From: Natronolimnobius sp. AArcel1 | Lineage (GTDB): Archaea > Halobacteriota > Halobacteria > Halobacteriales > Natrialbaceae | NCBI RefSeq assembly: GCF_011043775.1 | Contig: NZ_JAAKXY010000003.1 | Location: 372,001-436,000, forward strand | DNA: 64,000 bases | Direction of reading: 5' to 3' | Part shown: piece after piece, positions 1 to 9,146 of the stretch | Numbering within the stretch: position 1 is the first letter of the stretch | How the letters are laid out: the number at the start of each line of letters is the position of its first letter | The notes under the pieces: model-generated | Seen by the model: only the letters and a program-made list of their open reading frames with translations | What the model was told of the DNA's origin: nothing | Databases searched by the model: none | Program-made: the position numbers and the translations under genes

Positions 1-866
1 TACTCGTCGACGCGGTGATCCTCGAGTGCGTCTTCAGGGGTGTCAACCAGTCGCTCGGCGAGTTCGTCTTGGACATCCTCGGGTGTGTCCGGTTTGGCGA
101 CGATCACGTCGAACGGAATCGGATCGCTTTCGGCGATTTTGATGATGTCGTCGTCATCTGGGTGCTCGAAGTCGCCGTAGGCTGCAGCGTCGACGTGGCC
201 TTCTTCTAAGACGCGCAGAGCGGCGTCGTGGCTGCCGGCCCATTGAATATCGAAGTCTTCGGGTTCGGTCTCGAGGTCGCCCGCGTGCAGGCCGGCTTCG
301 TTTAGGCGGTGGCGTGGGAACATCCCGCCGCTTGCGGACATCGGATCGACCATTGCGATTGTTGTGCCCTCGAGGTCGTCGATGTGTTCAATGCCGGTGT
401 CTTCTCGCGTGGCGATGTAGGTGTGATACGAGTCAGAGCCGTGAGACCAGTTGATCGCGAGCGGGTGGATATCGTCTTCCTGTGCGAGGACGAAAATGAA
501 CGGCGAGAGATTCGCCAGTTCGGTGTGCCCGTTGACGACGCTTTCGACCACGCTCGCGTAACTCGTCGTCGGGACGCCTTCGACCGCATCAACGCCGTCG
601 AAGCCGTCTGCGAGCCACTCGAAGGTGCCGGCGTACTGTTCTTCGAGGTCTTCGGCGTCCTGAAACGGCGGGAGGCCGAACTCGATATGGTCGTCGACCC
701 ACTCGCCAACGGAGTCCGTTTCGGCGTCGCTGCCGTCGCTCCCGTTCTCAGTCGTGTCGTTCGAATCGTCTCCGTTGTCTGTTGGCTCATCGTCGTCGCC
801 GAGACAGCCAGCCGTGCCGGCGACCGCGGTTCCTGCGAGTACTCCGAGATACGTTCGTCTATTCAT
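1..866 (-). CDS. PhnD-like phosphate/phosphonate ABC transporter binding lipoprotein (3' end cut off)
   Basis: The minus-strand frame is open from the ATG at 866 to the left edge (288 codons), so the C-terminus is missing. It starts with a Tat/lipoprotein leader: RRTYLG at residues 3-8 and a lipobox ending AGTAGC with the anchoring Cys at about residue 21, followed by an Asp/Glu/Ser-rich linker typical of haloarchaeal surface lipoproteins. The body has the layout of PhnD-type binding proteins (PF12974): a phrase like TYIATREDTGI, then VDPMSASGG before a P-x-x-x-L helix. The expected role is capture of phosphonate or phosphate outside the membrane for an ABC importer, whose ATPase and permease would lie to the left. 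An A/T box (rc gttatccc, about 887-894) sits about 25 bases upstream. The family call is firm; the ligand is not known. Confidence 0.85.
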   Translation of the reverse strand, partial: MNRRTYLGVLAGTAVAGTAGCLGDDDEPTDNGDDSNDTTENGSDGSDAETDSVGEWVDDHIEFGLPPFQDAEDLEEQYAGTFEWLADGFDGVDAVEGVPTTSYASVVESVVNGHTELANLSPFIFVLAQEDDIHPLAINWSHGSDSYHTYIATREDTGIEHIDDLEGTTIAMVDPMSASGGMFPRHRLNEAGLHAGDLETEPEDFDIQWAGSHDAALRVLEEGHVDAAAYGDFEHPDDDDIIKIAESDPIPFDVIVAKPDTPEDVQDELAERLVDTPEDALEDHRVDE

Positions 867-985
867 ACCGTCGCTCAGAACCACCCAGGGATAACACCCT
901 CGAATATTGGTTTGATTCGGGGCGTGTGGACAAGCCACACGTCCGAGAAGATAGCTATTAACCGTCGTCGGCCGAACGCCCGGGT
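867..985. promoter_or_regulatory. Divergent promoter region between the binding-protein gene and mvk
   Basis: A 119-bp spacer separates two divergent genes. For mvk, gctattaacc (about 953-962) lies about 28 bases before the ATG at 986, the right distance for a haloarchaeal TATA box feeding a leaderless mRNA. For the minus-strand gene, the reverse complement reads gttatccc near 890, about 25 bases before its ATG. Assigned by spacing and A/T content only. Confidence 0.5.
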
Positions 986-1972
986 ATGGCAGTCTCGAGC
1001 GCTCCCGGGAAGGTCTATCTGTTCGGGGAGCACGCGGTGGTCTACGGCGAGCCTGCGGTCCCGTGTGCAATCGAGGTACGGGCGCGGGTCACCGCCGAGC
1101 AACGAACTGACAGCAAACTGCGCGTTCACGCCGATGATCTGAGTCTGGACGGCTTCACGGTAGAATACGGGGGCACGACCGGTGAACACCCCCATGTCGA
1201 CGCGCCGGAATCGCTGTTGATGGCAGCGACCCAGTACGTCGACGGCGCGATCGAGCAGGTCCGCGACGTGACCGGCGAGGACGAGATTGGCTTCGACGTG
1301 ACGATCGAGAGTGACATTCCACTCGGCGCGGGCCTTGGCTCGTCGGCGGCAGTCGTCGTCTCCGCCATCGACGCGGCGACGCGAGAACTTGGTGTGACAC
1401 TCGAGACCGACGAAATCGCAGAGCGAGCCTACCGAACCGAACACGCCGTACAGGAGGGACAGGCCTCCCGTGCGGATACGTTCTGTTCGGCGACCGGCGG
1501 CGCGGTTCGTGTCGAGGGTGACGACTGTCGGGCAATCGATGCTCCCGACCTCCCACTCGTCATTGGGTTCGACGGCGGCGCGGGCGACACCGGCGAACTG
1601 GTCGCGGGCGTTCGCGACCTGCGCGAGGAGTACGACTTCGCGGCCGACACCGTCGAAACCATCGGCGACATCGTCCGCAACGGCGAAGACGCACTCGCTG
1701 CAGGCGACCTCGAGGAACTCGGGCGGTTGATGAACTTCAATCACGGCCTCCTGTCGGCGCTTGGTGTCTCCTCGAGATCGCTCGATTCGATGGTCTGGGC
1801 GGCCCGGGACGCGAACGCCCACGGCGCGAAACTAACCGGGGCAGGCGGTGGCGGCTGTATCGTCGCGCTCGATCCGACGCCCGAAACTGAAACTGCCTTG
1901 TCCTTTACACCCGGCTGTGAGGACGCGTTCCGCGCCGAACTCGCCGAAACAGGGGTGAAGCGACTCGAATGA
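986..1972 (+). CDS. mvk: Mevalonate kinase
   Basis: A 328-residue GHMP-family kinase that phosphorylates mevalonate to mevalonate 5-phosphate with ATP in the cytosol, feeding the isoprenoid ether-lipid pathway. Visible signatures are the N-terminal APGKVYLFGEHAVVYG stretch (residues about 6-21), the GHMP ATP-binding loop PLGAGLGSSAAV (about 110-121) and the C-terminal KLTGAGGGGC loop (about 274-283). The length is normal for archaeal mevalonate kinases. The ATG at 986 is chosen because the A/T box at about 953-962 is 28 bases upstream and homology begins at once. The stop overlaps the start of ipk (ATGA), so the two are co-transcribed and probably translationally coupled. Confidence 0.95.
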   Translation: MAVSSAPGKVYLFGEHAVVYGEPAVPCAIEVRARVTAEQRTDSKLRVHADDLSLDGFTVEYGGTTGEHPHVDAPESLLMAATQYVDGAIEQVRDVTGEDEIGFDVTIESDIPLGAGLGSSAAVVVSAIDAATRELGVTLETDEIAERAYRTEHAVQEGQASRADTFCSATGGAVRVEGDDCRAIDAPDLPLVIGFDGGAGDTGELVAGVRDLREEYDFAADTVETIGDIVRNGEDALAAGDLEELGRLMNFNHGLLSALGVSSRSLDSMVWAARDANAHGAKLTGAGGGGCIVALDPTPETETALSFTPGCEDAFRAELAETGVKRLE

Positions 1973-2715
1973 TCGTCCTGAAACTCGGCGGCAGCGCGAT
2001 TACGGACAAAGACCGGCCCGAAACGCTCGACGGCAACGCCTTGAACCGGGCCGCCGCGGCAATCGCCGACGCCCGCGCGGGCGCTGCACGCGACGAAGAC
2101 CTCGTGATTGTCCACGGCGGGGGGAGTTTCGGTCACCACAACGCAAGCGAACACGGCGTGACGACGACCGACGGGAGTCACGACCCGGATGCAGTCTTTG
2201 ACATCCACGGCGCGATGACGACGCTCAACCGCTTCGTCCTCACCCGACTGGCCGACCACGATGTGCCCGCGGTCCCGGTCCATCCATTCTCGACGGCTCA
2301 CCGCGACGCCGACGGCGACCTGACGCTGCCAACTGGCCAGGTCGAAACGCTGCTCGAGGAGGGGTTCGTCCCTGTCCTTCATGGCGACCTCGTCGCTCAT
2401 GCAGGTGCGGGCGTTACCGTTATCAGTGGCGACGAACTCGTCACCGAACTGGCGACAGCACTCGAGGCAGACCGCGTTGGGCTCTGCTCAACCGTTCCCG
2501 GTGTGTTGGACGACGACGATACCGTAATCGAGCAGATCACAGCATTCGACGACGTTGCGTCCGTCCTCGGCGAAAGCGAGTCGACCGACGTGACTGGCGG
2601 CATGGCTGCAAAAGTCCAGACACTCCTCGAACTCGAGGCACCGGCGTCGATTTTCGGCCTCGCAGACGTCGGGCCGTTTCTCGAGGGCGAGGAGCCAGGG
2701 ACGACAGTCGAGTGA
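1969..2715 (+). CDS. ipk: Isopentenyl phosphate kinase
   Basis: A 248-residue amino-acid-kinase-fold enzyme that phosphorylates isopentenyl phosphate to isopentenyl diphosphate, the last step of the archaeal modified mevalonate pathway. The start KLGGSAITDK is the nucleotide-binding segment. HGGGSFGHH (about residues 49-57) carries the His that marks IPKs within this fold, and DVTGGMAAK near residue 207 is the ADP/ATP loop. It overlaps mvk by four bases (ATGA). The pairing of mvk with ipk is a recurrent archaeal arrangement and supports both assignments. Confidence 0.95.
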   Translation: MIVLKLGGSAITDKDRPETLDGNALNRAAAAIADARAGAARDEDLVIVHGGGSFGHHNASEHGVTTTDGSHDPDAVFDIHGAMTTLNRFVLTRLADHDVPAVPVHPFSTAHRDADGDLTLPTGQVETLLEEGFVPVLHGDLVAHAGAGVTVISGDELVTELATALEADRVGLCSTVPGVLDDDDTVIEQITAFDDVASVLGESESTDVTGGMAAKVQTLLELEAPASIFGLADVGPFLEGEEPGTTVE

Positions 2716-2733
2716 GAGACCGGTTGCCGGTGG

Positions 2734-3507
2734 TCAGCACACTCGCTCGAGAAAGTCGGCGACGGTGTCATTAAACGCAGTCGGTTGCTCGACCATCACG
2801 AGATGGGCTGCATCCTCGAGTTCGGCGTACTCGCCGGCCGGAATTTCGTCGGCCAGAAACTCGTGGTACCAGGGTGGCGTCAGTTGATCGTACTCACCAC
2901 AGACGGCAAGTACTGGGACCTCGATCGCCTCGAGTTGGTCACGAACGTCGAAGGTGTGGCAGGTTCGAAAGTCGCGGTTCGTCACAGCCTGCCCGCAGTC
3001 GTAAAATCGATCTTTTGAGGCTGCCTGTCGCTCCGGCGCTGGCTGGTGGAAGAACCGGTCCTCGCCGTGGAGAAACTCGACGGCTCGTTCGAAGTCGGTC
3101 GCAAGCCACGCAAGCAAATCCTCGAGGACGCCGAGTCGTGCGCCGGCTCCCGTCAGGACGACCGCATCGGGAGTATACGAGCGCTCGAGCAAAACGTGTA
3201 CTGCGACTGCACCACCGAGTGAGGAGCCGACGAGCACGTCGGCATCGGTATCGTTGACAACGGCAAGCGTGTCATCGGCGTACGCCGAGAGCGTCGAATA
3301 CCCCGCTGATGCGTCGATATCGTCGGAATCGCCATGGCCACTTAGATCGACGGCGGCCAGTGGATACCGATCAGTCAGGTGGTATTGGGACGACCAGACG
3401 TCGTGGCGACCGCCACTGCCATGAATACAACACAGCGTCGGCCCGTTCCCACCCTGGTCGACCCAGTCGTAGGCAGTCTCTCGACTGTGGTGTGATACCA
3501 TGTCCAT
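2734..3507 (-). CDS. Alpha/beta-hydrolase fold protein
   Basis: A 257-residue alpha/beta hydrolase of unknown substrate. The oxyanion-loop phrase HGSGG is at about residues 29-33, the nucleophile elbow G-S-S-L-G places the Ser near residue 96, an acidic residue follows in CGEYDQLTP, and the catalytic His is in EDAAHLVMVEQP near the C-terminus, so the triad looks intact. The frame stays open upstream to 3816, but that part is basic, unlike the rest, and overlaps the NYN gene antisense-free region, so the ATG at 3507 (MDMVSHH) or 3501 is preferred. It lies in tail-to-tail orientation to ipk with an 18-base gap. It could be an esterase, lactonase or C-C hydrolase; the sequence does not decide. 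Confidence 0.8.
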   Translation of the reverse strand: MDMVSHHSRETAYDWVDQGGNGPTLCCIHGSGGRHDVWSSQYHLTDRYPLAAVDLSGHGDSDDIDASAGYSTLSAYADDTLAVVNDTDADVLVGSSLGGAVAVHVLLERSYTPDAVVLTGAGARLGVLEDLLAWLATDFERAVEFLHGEDRFFHQPAPERQAASKDRFYDCGQAVTNRDFRTCHTFDVRDQLEAIEVPVLAVCGEYDQLTPPWYHEFLADEIPAGEYAELEDAAHLVMVEQPTAFNDTVADFLERVC

Positions 3508-3595
3508 ACCGTGTCGAACGAGAGGTGTCGGCTTAAAGACTCGAGTCGGTTCACGCGAGCGGAGGAACGAGTCTGTAGTTCGTGTACGGTAATCG

Positions 3596-4060
3596 TTACT
3601 CGTCGATTGTGACCGCCTTGTCCGCCGCGTTTCGGAGCGCATCGGAGCGGCCGTACGACCCTGGTGCAATCGCGATCGTCTCGATACCCGTGGTTCCGGC
3701 ATGCTCGAGAACTGGTTTGAAGTCCGTATCTCTCGAGACGATTGCGAGGCGGTCAATGGTGCCGGCGCTGCCCAGTGCAGTTGCGTCGACGGCGAGTTTG
3801 ACGTCGACATCGCCACTAGTGACGATCACTTCGAAACCGCGGGCTTCAGCGGCCTGAATGAGTCCCGGCGTGGCGTGTTCGTCGAGATAGAGTCGGATAA
3901 CGCCGACGCGGCCGAGATCCTGGGCTACCGTTCGGAGGTCATCGAGATCGACGTCGAACTCGTCTCGAAGAACGTTTGGCCCGTCGACGAAGAGGCCCAC
4001 TGATGGCGCCGACTGCGTCCCAGCCTCGAGGCCGAGACGGGCGCGAACCTGATCAAGCAT
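3596..4060 (-). CDS. NYN-domain (PIN-like) putative ribonuclease
   Basis: A 154-residue protein with the NYN domain: GLFVDGPN near residue 22 supplies the first conserved Asp, DVDVKLAVDA the middle acidic pair, and IVSRDTDFKPVL the last Asp cluster. NYN domains share the PIN-like nuclease fold and probably act on RNA; the substrate here is unknown. The protein matches the conserved archaeal set often named TIGR00288. The ATG at 4060 (MLDQVRAR) is chosen because the longer open frame to 4210 encodes unrelated Arg/Ser-rich residues. It lies upstream of, and in the same direction as, the hydrolase gene, with an 88-bp gap. Confidence 0.8.
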   Translation of the reverse strand: MLDQVRARLGLEAGTQSAPSVGLFVDGPNVLRDEFDVDLDDLRTVAQDLGRVGVIRLYLDEHATPGLIQAAEARGFEVIVTSGDVDVKLAVDATALGSAGTIDRLAIVSRDTDFKPVLEHAGTTGIETIAIAPGSYGRSDALRNAADKAVTIDE

Positions 4061-4420
4061 GCCAGCAGGTTGCCGGGGCCGGGAAATAGATGTGACGGAA
4101 CGCCTGTTGTCTGTCGCACTCGAGTGGTGTGTCGCGCGCCAGATCAGATGGCCGAAATCGACGGTCTGAAGCGTATTCGCCGGCCCCATGAGTTGGCTTT
4201 CCCCCGCCAAAGTGGACTGCGAGCACGTCGCATACGTCGCGGAAACTGTTGTCGGGTTGTATCGCGAAATCCTCCCTGTATAGTCACTGGCGTTTACAGA
4301 GTCACGCTTTATTACTAATTTATTTCTGGTACTAGAGATCTAGTTCGAATATTATTTCGAATAAATGAACTCGAGTTCGATAAACGTTTACTACATTCAG
4401 GATCTGATGACTGTCGTCTC
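4061..4420. other. 360-bp intergenic region before the protease gene
   Basis: No credible gene is visible. The first half has normal G+C; the second half (about 4300-4400) is A/T-rich, with tttattactaatttatttc and ataaacgtttact. The gataaacgttta stretch ends about 30 bases before the protease ATG at 4421 and could hold its TATA element. Long A/T-rich upstream regions are common before regulated secreted-protease genes of haloarchaea; the regulatory role here is inferred. Confidence 0.4.
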
Positions 4421-6862
4421 ATGGCACAGAACGATCCCCACGATGGGGAGGCTCACGACGACACTGAATACAACCGCCGCTCGTTTCTGACGGGTGCAGG
4501 ATCGGCCTCGATGGTTGGCTTACTCGCCTCGACTGGACTCGTCAGCGCAGACGACGACGGTCGCGATCCCGGCCCCAAAGAAGACGAACTACTCATTGGT
4601 GTCTCTTCATCTGTCTCGGATATCGAAGCCGAAGTCGGCCCCGAAATTCCTGGCGACGCCTGGATTGAACACACGAACGAAACGATTCACTACGCCGTCA
4701 TCTCGCTTCCCGAATCCACACCCGAATCGGCACGTGAAACGATTATCGACACACTCGAGGATATCGACCAGATTGAGTACGCTGAAGAGAACGCCACACT
4801 CGAGGCGCTCAGTCAGCCGAACGATCCCTACTATGGCCAGCAACACGCACCACAGCAGGTCAACTGCGAACAAGCGTGGGAGACGACGTATGGGAGCGAC
4901 GACGTCGTTATCTCGATTGTCGATCAGGGCATTCAGTACGACCACCCGGTGCTGGCCGACAACATGGACGACAGCGTCTCTGACCACGGCAACGTTTTCG
5001 TTGGCCGTGGCAGCGACCCATACCCAGTCTCTGGGAACGAACAACACGGCACCCACGTCGGTGGCATCGCCGCGGCCGGAACGGATAACGGCACCGGCCA
5101 CGCTGGAATCAGCAACTGTTCGATGCTCTCCGCTCGAGCCCTCGATCAAAACGGGCAAGGGTCGCTCTCTGATATCGCCGATGCGATCCAGTGGTCGGTC
5201 GACGCTGGTGCTGACATAATCAACCTCTCGCTTGGTTCCTCGAGTGGCTTCCGAACACTTGCGGCGGCCTGTCAGTATGCGGCTGACAACGATGTCTTGC
5301 TCGTTGGCGCAGCAGGAAACTCGAGTGCGTATGGCGCGATGTACCCGGCGGCGTATGACGAGGTTGTCGCGGTTTCTGCGCTGAACAGCAACGATTCGCT
5401 CGCTTCGTTTTCGAACTACGGACCCGCAATCGACCTCGCTGCACCTGGTTCGCAAGTCATCTCGGCGGTTCCCTGGGACAACTACACCAGAATGTCGGGT
5501 ACGTCGATGTCAGCGCCGGTCGTCGCCGGCGTCGCCGGATTGGTGCTATCGGCCTATCCTGACCTCACGGGTGCTGAACTGCGCGCACACCTGCAGTCGA
5601 CAGCTGTCGACGTTGGCCTCTCCTCGAATGCACAGGGCCATGGTCGCGTCGACGCGGGAGAGGCAGTGACGACCGTTCCCGAGGGATATACCGGAGAGAC
5701 GCCCTCGGATGGAACCGACGGCGATAACGAAGATGAAGAGAACGAAGGCGACGACGATGAGCAAGACGATCAGGATGAGCAAGATGACGTAGCGGGTCGA
5801 CTTCTGGCGTTCATCACCGAACCAGAGGCAAACAGCGCGGCCTATGAATTTACCGCCGAAGGCGCAGTCGAATTTGCCGACGCACCCTATGAGAGTCCGT
5901 CCGGCGGAAACATCGAGGGTGGCACCTACACCAGTGAGGACTTCATCGACGAAGACGGCGACACTGTCCATGCAGGTGGGATCACGGGCGGTGGCCACGG
6001 CGATGCCTTCGACGTTGATGGTGCAGTCACTGATATCGACCTCGAGCAATCGGATGTGATGTGGGTCGAACTCGACGGCGAGGAGATGACGCCCGAGGAA
6101 ATCATCGAGGAAACTGGCGGCAGTGACGACGATGATGATTCGAGCGACGAACCAACAGAGCGACTTCTGGCATTCATTACGGAGACAGATGCCAGTAACG
6201 CAGGCTACGAATTCACGGCAGACGGTCCCGTAGAATTCACTGAGGCACCCTACGAGAGTCCATCCGGCGGGAGCATCGAAGGTGGCACCTACACGAGCGA
6301 GGATTTCATCGACGACGATAGCGATCCCGTTCGAGCGGGCGGGATTACTGGCGGGGGCCACGGTGACGCGTTCACCGTCACCGGCCCAATCCACTCGATT
6401 GATCTCGAGCAACCCGATGTGATGTGGGTCGAACTCGAGGGAGACGAACTCTCACCTGAGGAAATCATCGACGAAACAGGTGGTGATGGCGACGACGACG
6501 AAACAGGTGGTGATGGCGACGACGACGAAACGCCCAACTGTGGGGACCAAACCGACGGTGCGAGTGCCGATGGCGAACTCGAGGGGGGCTGGCAGGGCGA
6601 CAGTGACAGATACACCTACGCGCTCCGCACCGACTCACCCTGTGGCGCGACGATTTCACTCGAGAGTTCCGGCGGTGCAGATGTGACGCTGTACCTCAAC
6701 ACGGACGGCAGCGTGCCGGATCAGCAGTCCTATGAGGAGTCAGTGGACGCAAACGGTGACCTCACCCTCGACCTCGAGGGAGACGAACATCTCGGGCTCC
6801 GAGTACACGCGAGCAACGGCAGCGCCACGTACGCATTCGAGATCGAAGAGCGCGGACGCTGA
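4421..6862 (+). CDS. Secreted subtilisin-like serine protease (halolysin type) with duplicated C-terminal module
   Basis: An 813-residue exported S8 protease. The N-terminus has a Tat signal (RRSFLTG from residue 19) and an inhibitor-I9-type propeptide. The catalytic triad is intact: Asp168 in SIVDQGIQYDHP, His209 in QHGTHVGG, Ser362 in SGTSMSAP. After an Asp/Glu/Gln-rich linker (about 428-458) come two near-identical modules (about residues 460-567 and 580-687), each running from LLAFITE through YESPSGG, GGTYTSEDFID and GGITGGGHGDAF to VMWVELEG and PEEII. Then come a short GDDDET repeat and a domain resembling the bacterial pre-peptidase C-terminal (PPC) fold. Halolysins are usually about 500-550 residues, so the long tail is unusual. 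It is followed by a T-run at 6877-6881. Confidence 0.92.
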   Translation: MAQNDPHDGEAHDDTEYNRRSFLTGAGSASMVGLLASTGLVSADDDGRDPGPKEDELLIGVSSSVSDIEAEVGPEIPGDAWIEHTNETIHYAVISLPESTPESARETIIDTLEDIDQIEYAEENATLEALSQPNDPYYGQQHAPQQVNCEQAWETTYGSDDVVISIVDQGIQYDHPVLADNMDDSVSDHGNVFVGRGSDPYPVSGNEQHGTHVGGIAAAGTDNGTGHAGISNCSMLSARALDQNGQGSLSDIADAIQWSVDAGADIINLSLGSSSGFRTLAAACQYAADNDVLLVGAAGNSSAYGAMYPAAYDEVVAVSALNSNDSLASFSNYGPAIDLAAPGSQVISAVPWDNYTRMSGTSMSAPVVAGVAGLVLSAYPDLTGAELRAHLQSTAVDVGLSSNAQGHGRVDAGEAVTTVPEGYTGETPSDGTDGDNEDEENEGDDDEQDDQDEQDDVAGRLLAFITEPEANSAAYEFTAEGAVEFADAPYESPSGGNIEGGTYTSEDFIDEDGDTVHAGGITGGGHGDAFDVDGAVTDIDLEQSDVMWVELDGEEMTPEEIIEETGGSDDDDDSSDEPTERLLAFITETDASNAGYEFTADGPVEFTEAPYESPSGGSIEGGTYTSEDFIDDDSDPVRAGGITGGGHGDAFTVTGPIHSIDLEQPDVMWVELEGDELSPEEIIDETGGDGDDDETGGDGDDDETPNCGDQTDGASADGELEGGWQGDSDRYTYALRTDSPCGATISLESSGGADVTLYLNTDGSVPDQQSYEESVDANGDLTLDLEGDEHLGLRVHASNGSATYAFEIEERGR
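5797..6480 (+). repeat. Tandem in-frame duplication of an approximately 120-codon module in the protease gene
   Basis: Copy 1 begins near 5797 (cgacttctggcgttcatc) and copy 2 near 6157 (cgacttctggcattcatt), a 360-base period. The proteins are nearly identical but many synonymous positions differ, so the duplication is not very recent or has been under selection. Directly after it, a 27-base unit coding TGGDGDDDE is repeated twice (about 6477-6530). Confidence 0.85.
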
Positions 6863-6876
6863 GACCGGGGCGGTTC

Positions 6877-6881
6877 TTTTT
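6877..6881 (+). terminator. T-run terminator after the protease gene
   Basis: A five-T run (gttctttttgt) lies 15-19 bases after the protease stop, preceded by a G/C-rich stretch. Archaeal intrinsic termination mainly needs a T-run, so this is a plausible terminator, judged by position and composition only. Confidence 0.45.
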
Positions 6882-6964
6882 GTAATACCACTCGAGTGAC
6901 AAGTCGGCGAGTACGGCGGTCGGTGACGAAAAGACATTACTATCCCGGGAGTGTCCACCCGACT

Positions 6965-8128
6965 ATGCCGCTTCAGACGCCGCCGTTACGTGGGATCCAC
7001 GACGAGCGTGGAGCGAAGTTTACGGAGTTTGGCGGCTGGGATATGCCCGTCGAGTTCGATTCGATCCGAACGGAACACGCAGCCGTTCGCGAAGACGCCG
7101 GCATCTTCGATGTCTCGCATATGGGTCAGATTCACGTCACCGGGCCCGATGCAACGGCGTTGATGCAACGGCTCACGACGAACGACGTGAGCGAACTCGC
7201 GGTCGGCGACTCCCAGTACGCTGCGATCACCGATGAGAACGGCATCATCATCGACGATACCGTCATCTACCGACTCCCGAACGAAGAAGATGGATCGCCC
7301 GTCGAGACAGGCGACTCGAATACTGTCACCGAACACGACGGCGACGACCGTGAGGGAGAGCCAACGTATCTGTTCGTGCCAAACGCTGGTACTGACGAGG
7401 CGACCCATCAGCGCTGGATCGACTACCGCAACGAGTGGGACCTCGAGGCAACCGTCGATAACCGCACTGACGAGTACGCGATGTTCGCGGTCCAGGGACC
7501 GAACGCCGCCGAACTGGTCGGTGATGTCACCGACGATCCGGTCACGGATCTCTCGCGGTTCGAGGCGATGGACGCAGCTATCGATGGCGTCGACTGCTGG
7601 GTCGCTCGTACGGGCTACACCGGCGAGGACGGGTTCGAACTGATTGTCCCCGAAAGCGAAGCCGAGTCAATCTGGTCGCAGTTTGACTGCCAGCCCTGCG
7701 GACTCGGCGCACGCGATACCTTGCGCATCGAAGCTGGCCTCATACTCGCTGGACAGGACTTCGATCACGAATCGGATCCAAGAACGCCCTACGAGGCCGG
7801 TATCGGCTTCACCGTCGACCTCGAGACGGAGTTCGTTGGCCGCGATGCCCTCGAGCGCGCCCGTGAGGACGGCCTCGAGGAGCAACTCGTGGGCTTTCAG
7901 TTGATCGACCGCGGCGTTCCGCGCCACGGCTACGACATTACGAACATGGAGAGCCGGGTCATTGGCACCGTCACCAGCGGGACGATGAGCCCGACGCTCG
8001 AGCAGGCGATTGGCTTCGGATACGTGCCGGTTGAGTACGCAGAGCCGGGAACGACCCTCCAAGTCGTTGTCCGCGGCCAGTCGAAAAAGGCAAGAGTTGA
8101 ACCAACACCGTTCATCGAGACCCAATAA
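6965..8128 (+). CDS. gcvT: Glycine cleavage system aminomethyltransferase (T protein)
   Basis: A 387-residue T protein that transfers the aminomethyl carbon from lipoyl-H protein to tetrahydrofolate and releases ammonia. The family phrases are clear: [22 protein letters not shown] at the start (the folate-pocket region), [21 protein letters not shown] and the C-terminal [12 protein letters not shown]. The ATG at 6965 is chosen because homology begins there and attactatccc (about 6935-6945) lies about 25 bases upstream; an in-frame extension to 6896 is unlikely to be used. An acidic insertion of about 27 residues (roughly 103-130, [13 protein letters not shown] and on) interrupts the usual sequence. 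It overlaps gcvH by one base (TAATG). Confidence 0.95.
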   Translation: MPLQTPPLRGIHDERGAKFTEFGGWDMPVEFDSIRTEHAAVREDAGIFDVSHMGQIHVTGPDATALMQRLTTNDVSELAVGDSQYAAITDENGIIIDDTVIYRLPNEEDGSPVETGDSNTVTEHDGDDREGEPTYLFVPNAGTDEATHQRWIDYRNEWDLEATVDNRTDEYAMFAVQGPNAAELVGDVTDDPVTDLSRFEAMDAAIDGVDCWVARTGYTGEDGFELIVPESEAESIWSQFDCQPCGLGARDTLRIEAGLILAGQDFDHESDPRTPYEAGIGFTVDLETEFVGRDALERAREDGLEEQLVGFQLIDRGVPRHGYDITNMESRVIGTVTSGTMSPTLEQAIGFGYVPVEYAEPGTTLQVVVRGQSKKARVEPTPFIETQ

Positions 8129-8505
8129 TGAGCTTTGACATTCCAGACGATCGACAGTATCTTGAATCGCACGAGTGGGCACACGAAACCGACGGCATCG
8201 TCCGCGTCGGGATCAGCGACTTCGCACAGGACGAACTCGGCGACGTGGTTTTCGTTGAACTCCCGGATGAAGGCGACAGCGTCACCCAAAACGAGGAGTT
8301 CGGCGTTGTCGAGTCCATCAAGGCCGTCTCCGATCTCTACGCGCCGGTCAGCGGCGACGTCGTCGCCGTCAACGAAGACCTGTTTTCGGCGCCTGAACTG
8401 GTCAACGAAGACCCCTTCGGCGAGGGCTGGATGCTCGAGATTGAGCCCGATGGCGACCTCGAGGACCTGCTTTCGGCAGAGGAGTACGAAGATCAAATTG
8501 CGTGA
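8128..8505 (+). CDS. gcvH: Glycine cleavage system H protein
   Basis: A 125-residue lipoyl carrier that shuttles the aminomethyl group between the P, T and L proteins. The lipoylation site is the Lys in [15 protein letters not shown] (about residue 65), and the N-terminal [10 protein letters not shown] is also typical. Its length matches the family. The start overlaps the gcvT stop by one base, so expression is coupled. No gcvP follows: the next gene is an unrelated membrane protein 180 bases on, so the decarboxylase subunits must be encoded elsewhere. Confidence 0.96.
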   Translation: MSFDIPDDRQYLESHEWAHETDGIVRVGISDFAQDELGDVVFVELPDEGDSVTQNEEFGVVESIKAVSDLYAPVSGDVVAVNEDLFSAPELVNEDPFGEGWMLEIEPDGDLEDLLSAEEYEDQIA

Positions 8506-8685
8506 TTACAGGATTGCTCGTGCAGCACTCCCATGGTCGCGGTGAGCAGATGGGCGTTTCGGTGACCCGGTGCCGGAGATCGCCGCAGTCGGAGAACAGA
8601 TCGATATAGTGGCTATATAGTTCTATATACCGCAGTCCGTGCGCAAAGACGAACCGTTTTTCTCACCGGAGCAGCAACGCCCAGT

Positions 8686-9027
8686 ATGGCCGATGCGTCG
8701 TCAGATGGTGTCAGTAGGCTCGGAAAATCGGGTATTGGCGTTATCTGCGGCGGGGTACTGTTCGTCGTCGGAACGGCAATTCTTTCGTTTTCAGTCCTCT
8801 CAACGCTTGTTTTCGGATGTGGAATAATCGTTCTCCTATATAGCTCGAGCATGGCTGGGACACAAGCCGGTATCGGGCTGGCTGCAGTGGGTGGAATCGG
8901 CCTCCTCGAGTCACTGACGCCGGTTGGCGTCGGAATCGGACCCGAGTTACTTGGACTACTTGCAATCACGTTCGGCGTGTTCGACATTCTCGCGAGTGTT
9001 GTCCTGCGATTTGTTCGTCCCACGTAG
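8686..9027 (+). CDS. Small integral membrane protein, unknown function
   Basis: A 113-residue hydrophobic protein with about three or four membrane segments (for example GVICGGVLFVVGTAILSF, FGCGIIVLLYSSS, ELLGLLAITFGVFDILA). The N-terminus is short and polar, and the C-terminus ends RFVRPT. I do not recognise the family. A T-rich box (cgtttttctc, about 8657-8666) lies about 24 bases before the ATG, consistent with its own promoter. The upstream gap (8506-8685) is unusually rich in tatat/tatag motifs (8605-8632). Confidence 0.65.
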   Translation: MADASSDGVSRLGKSGIGVICGGVLFVVGTAILSFSVLSTLVFGCGIIVLLYSSSMAGTQAGIGLAAVGGIGLLESLTPVGVGIGPELLGLLAITFGVFDILASVVLRFVRPT

Positions 9028-9146
9028 CGGTGCTCGAGTCGATCATATGGCGTATTCGTCGTGTGCTGTACTGGCGTGATAATTCCCGGAGCAACGCCCG
9101 TCCTCGGGGGCTATAGAGTCGTCCATAGCGCTATAGTGCCGAACGT

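Noticed and set aside
875-1822. A 315-codon minus-strand frame opposite mvk
   Set aside because: Mevalonate kinase is certain on the plus strand; the antisense translation has shadow-like composition (Arg/Val/Asp) and no motif.
8605-8632. Clustered tatatag motifs as a possible repeat array or origin element
   Set aside because: Only a few irregular copies, no constant spacing, and no origin-type gene (such as orc/cdc6) nearby; simple A/T-rich promoter sequence is enough.
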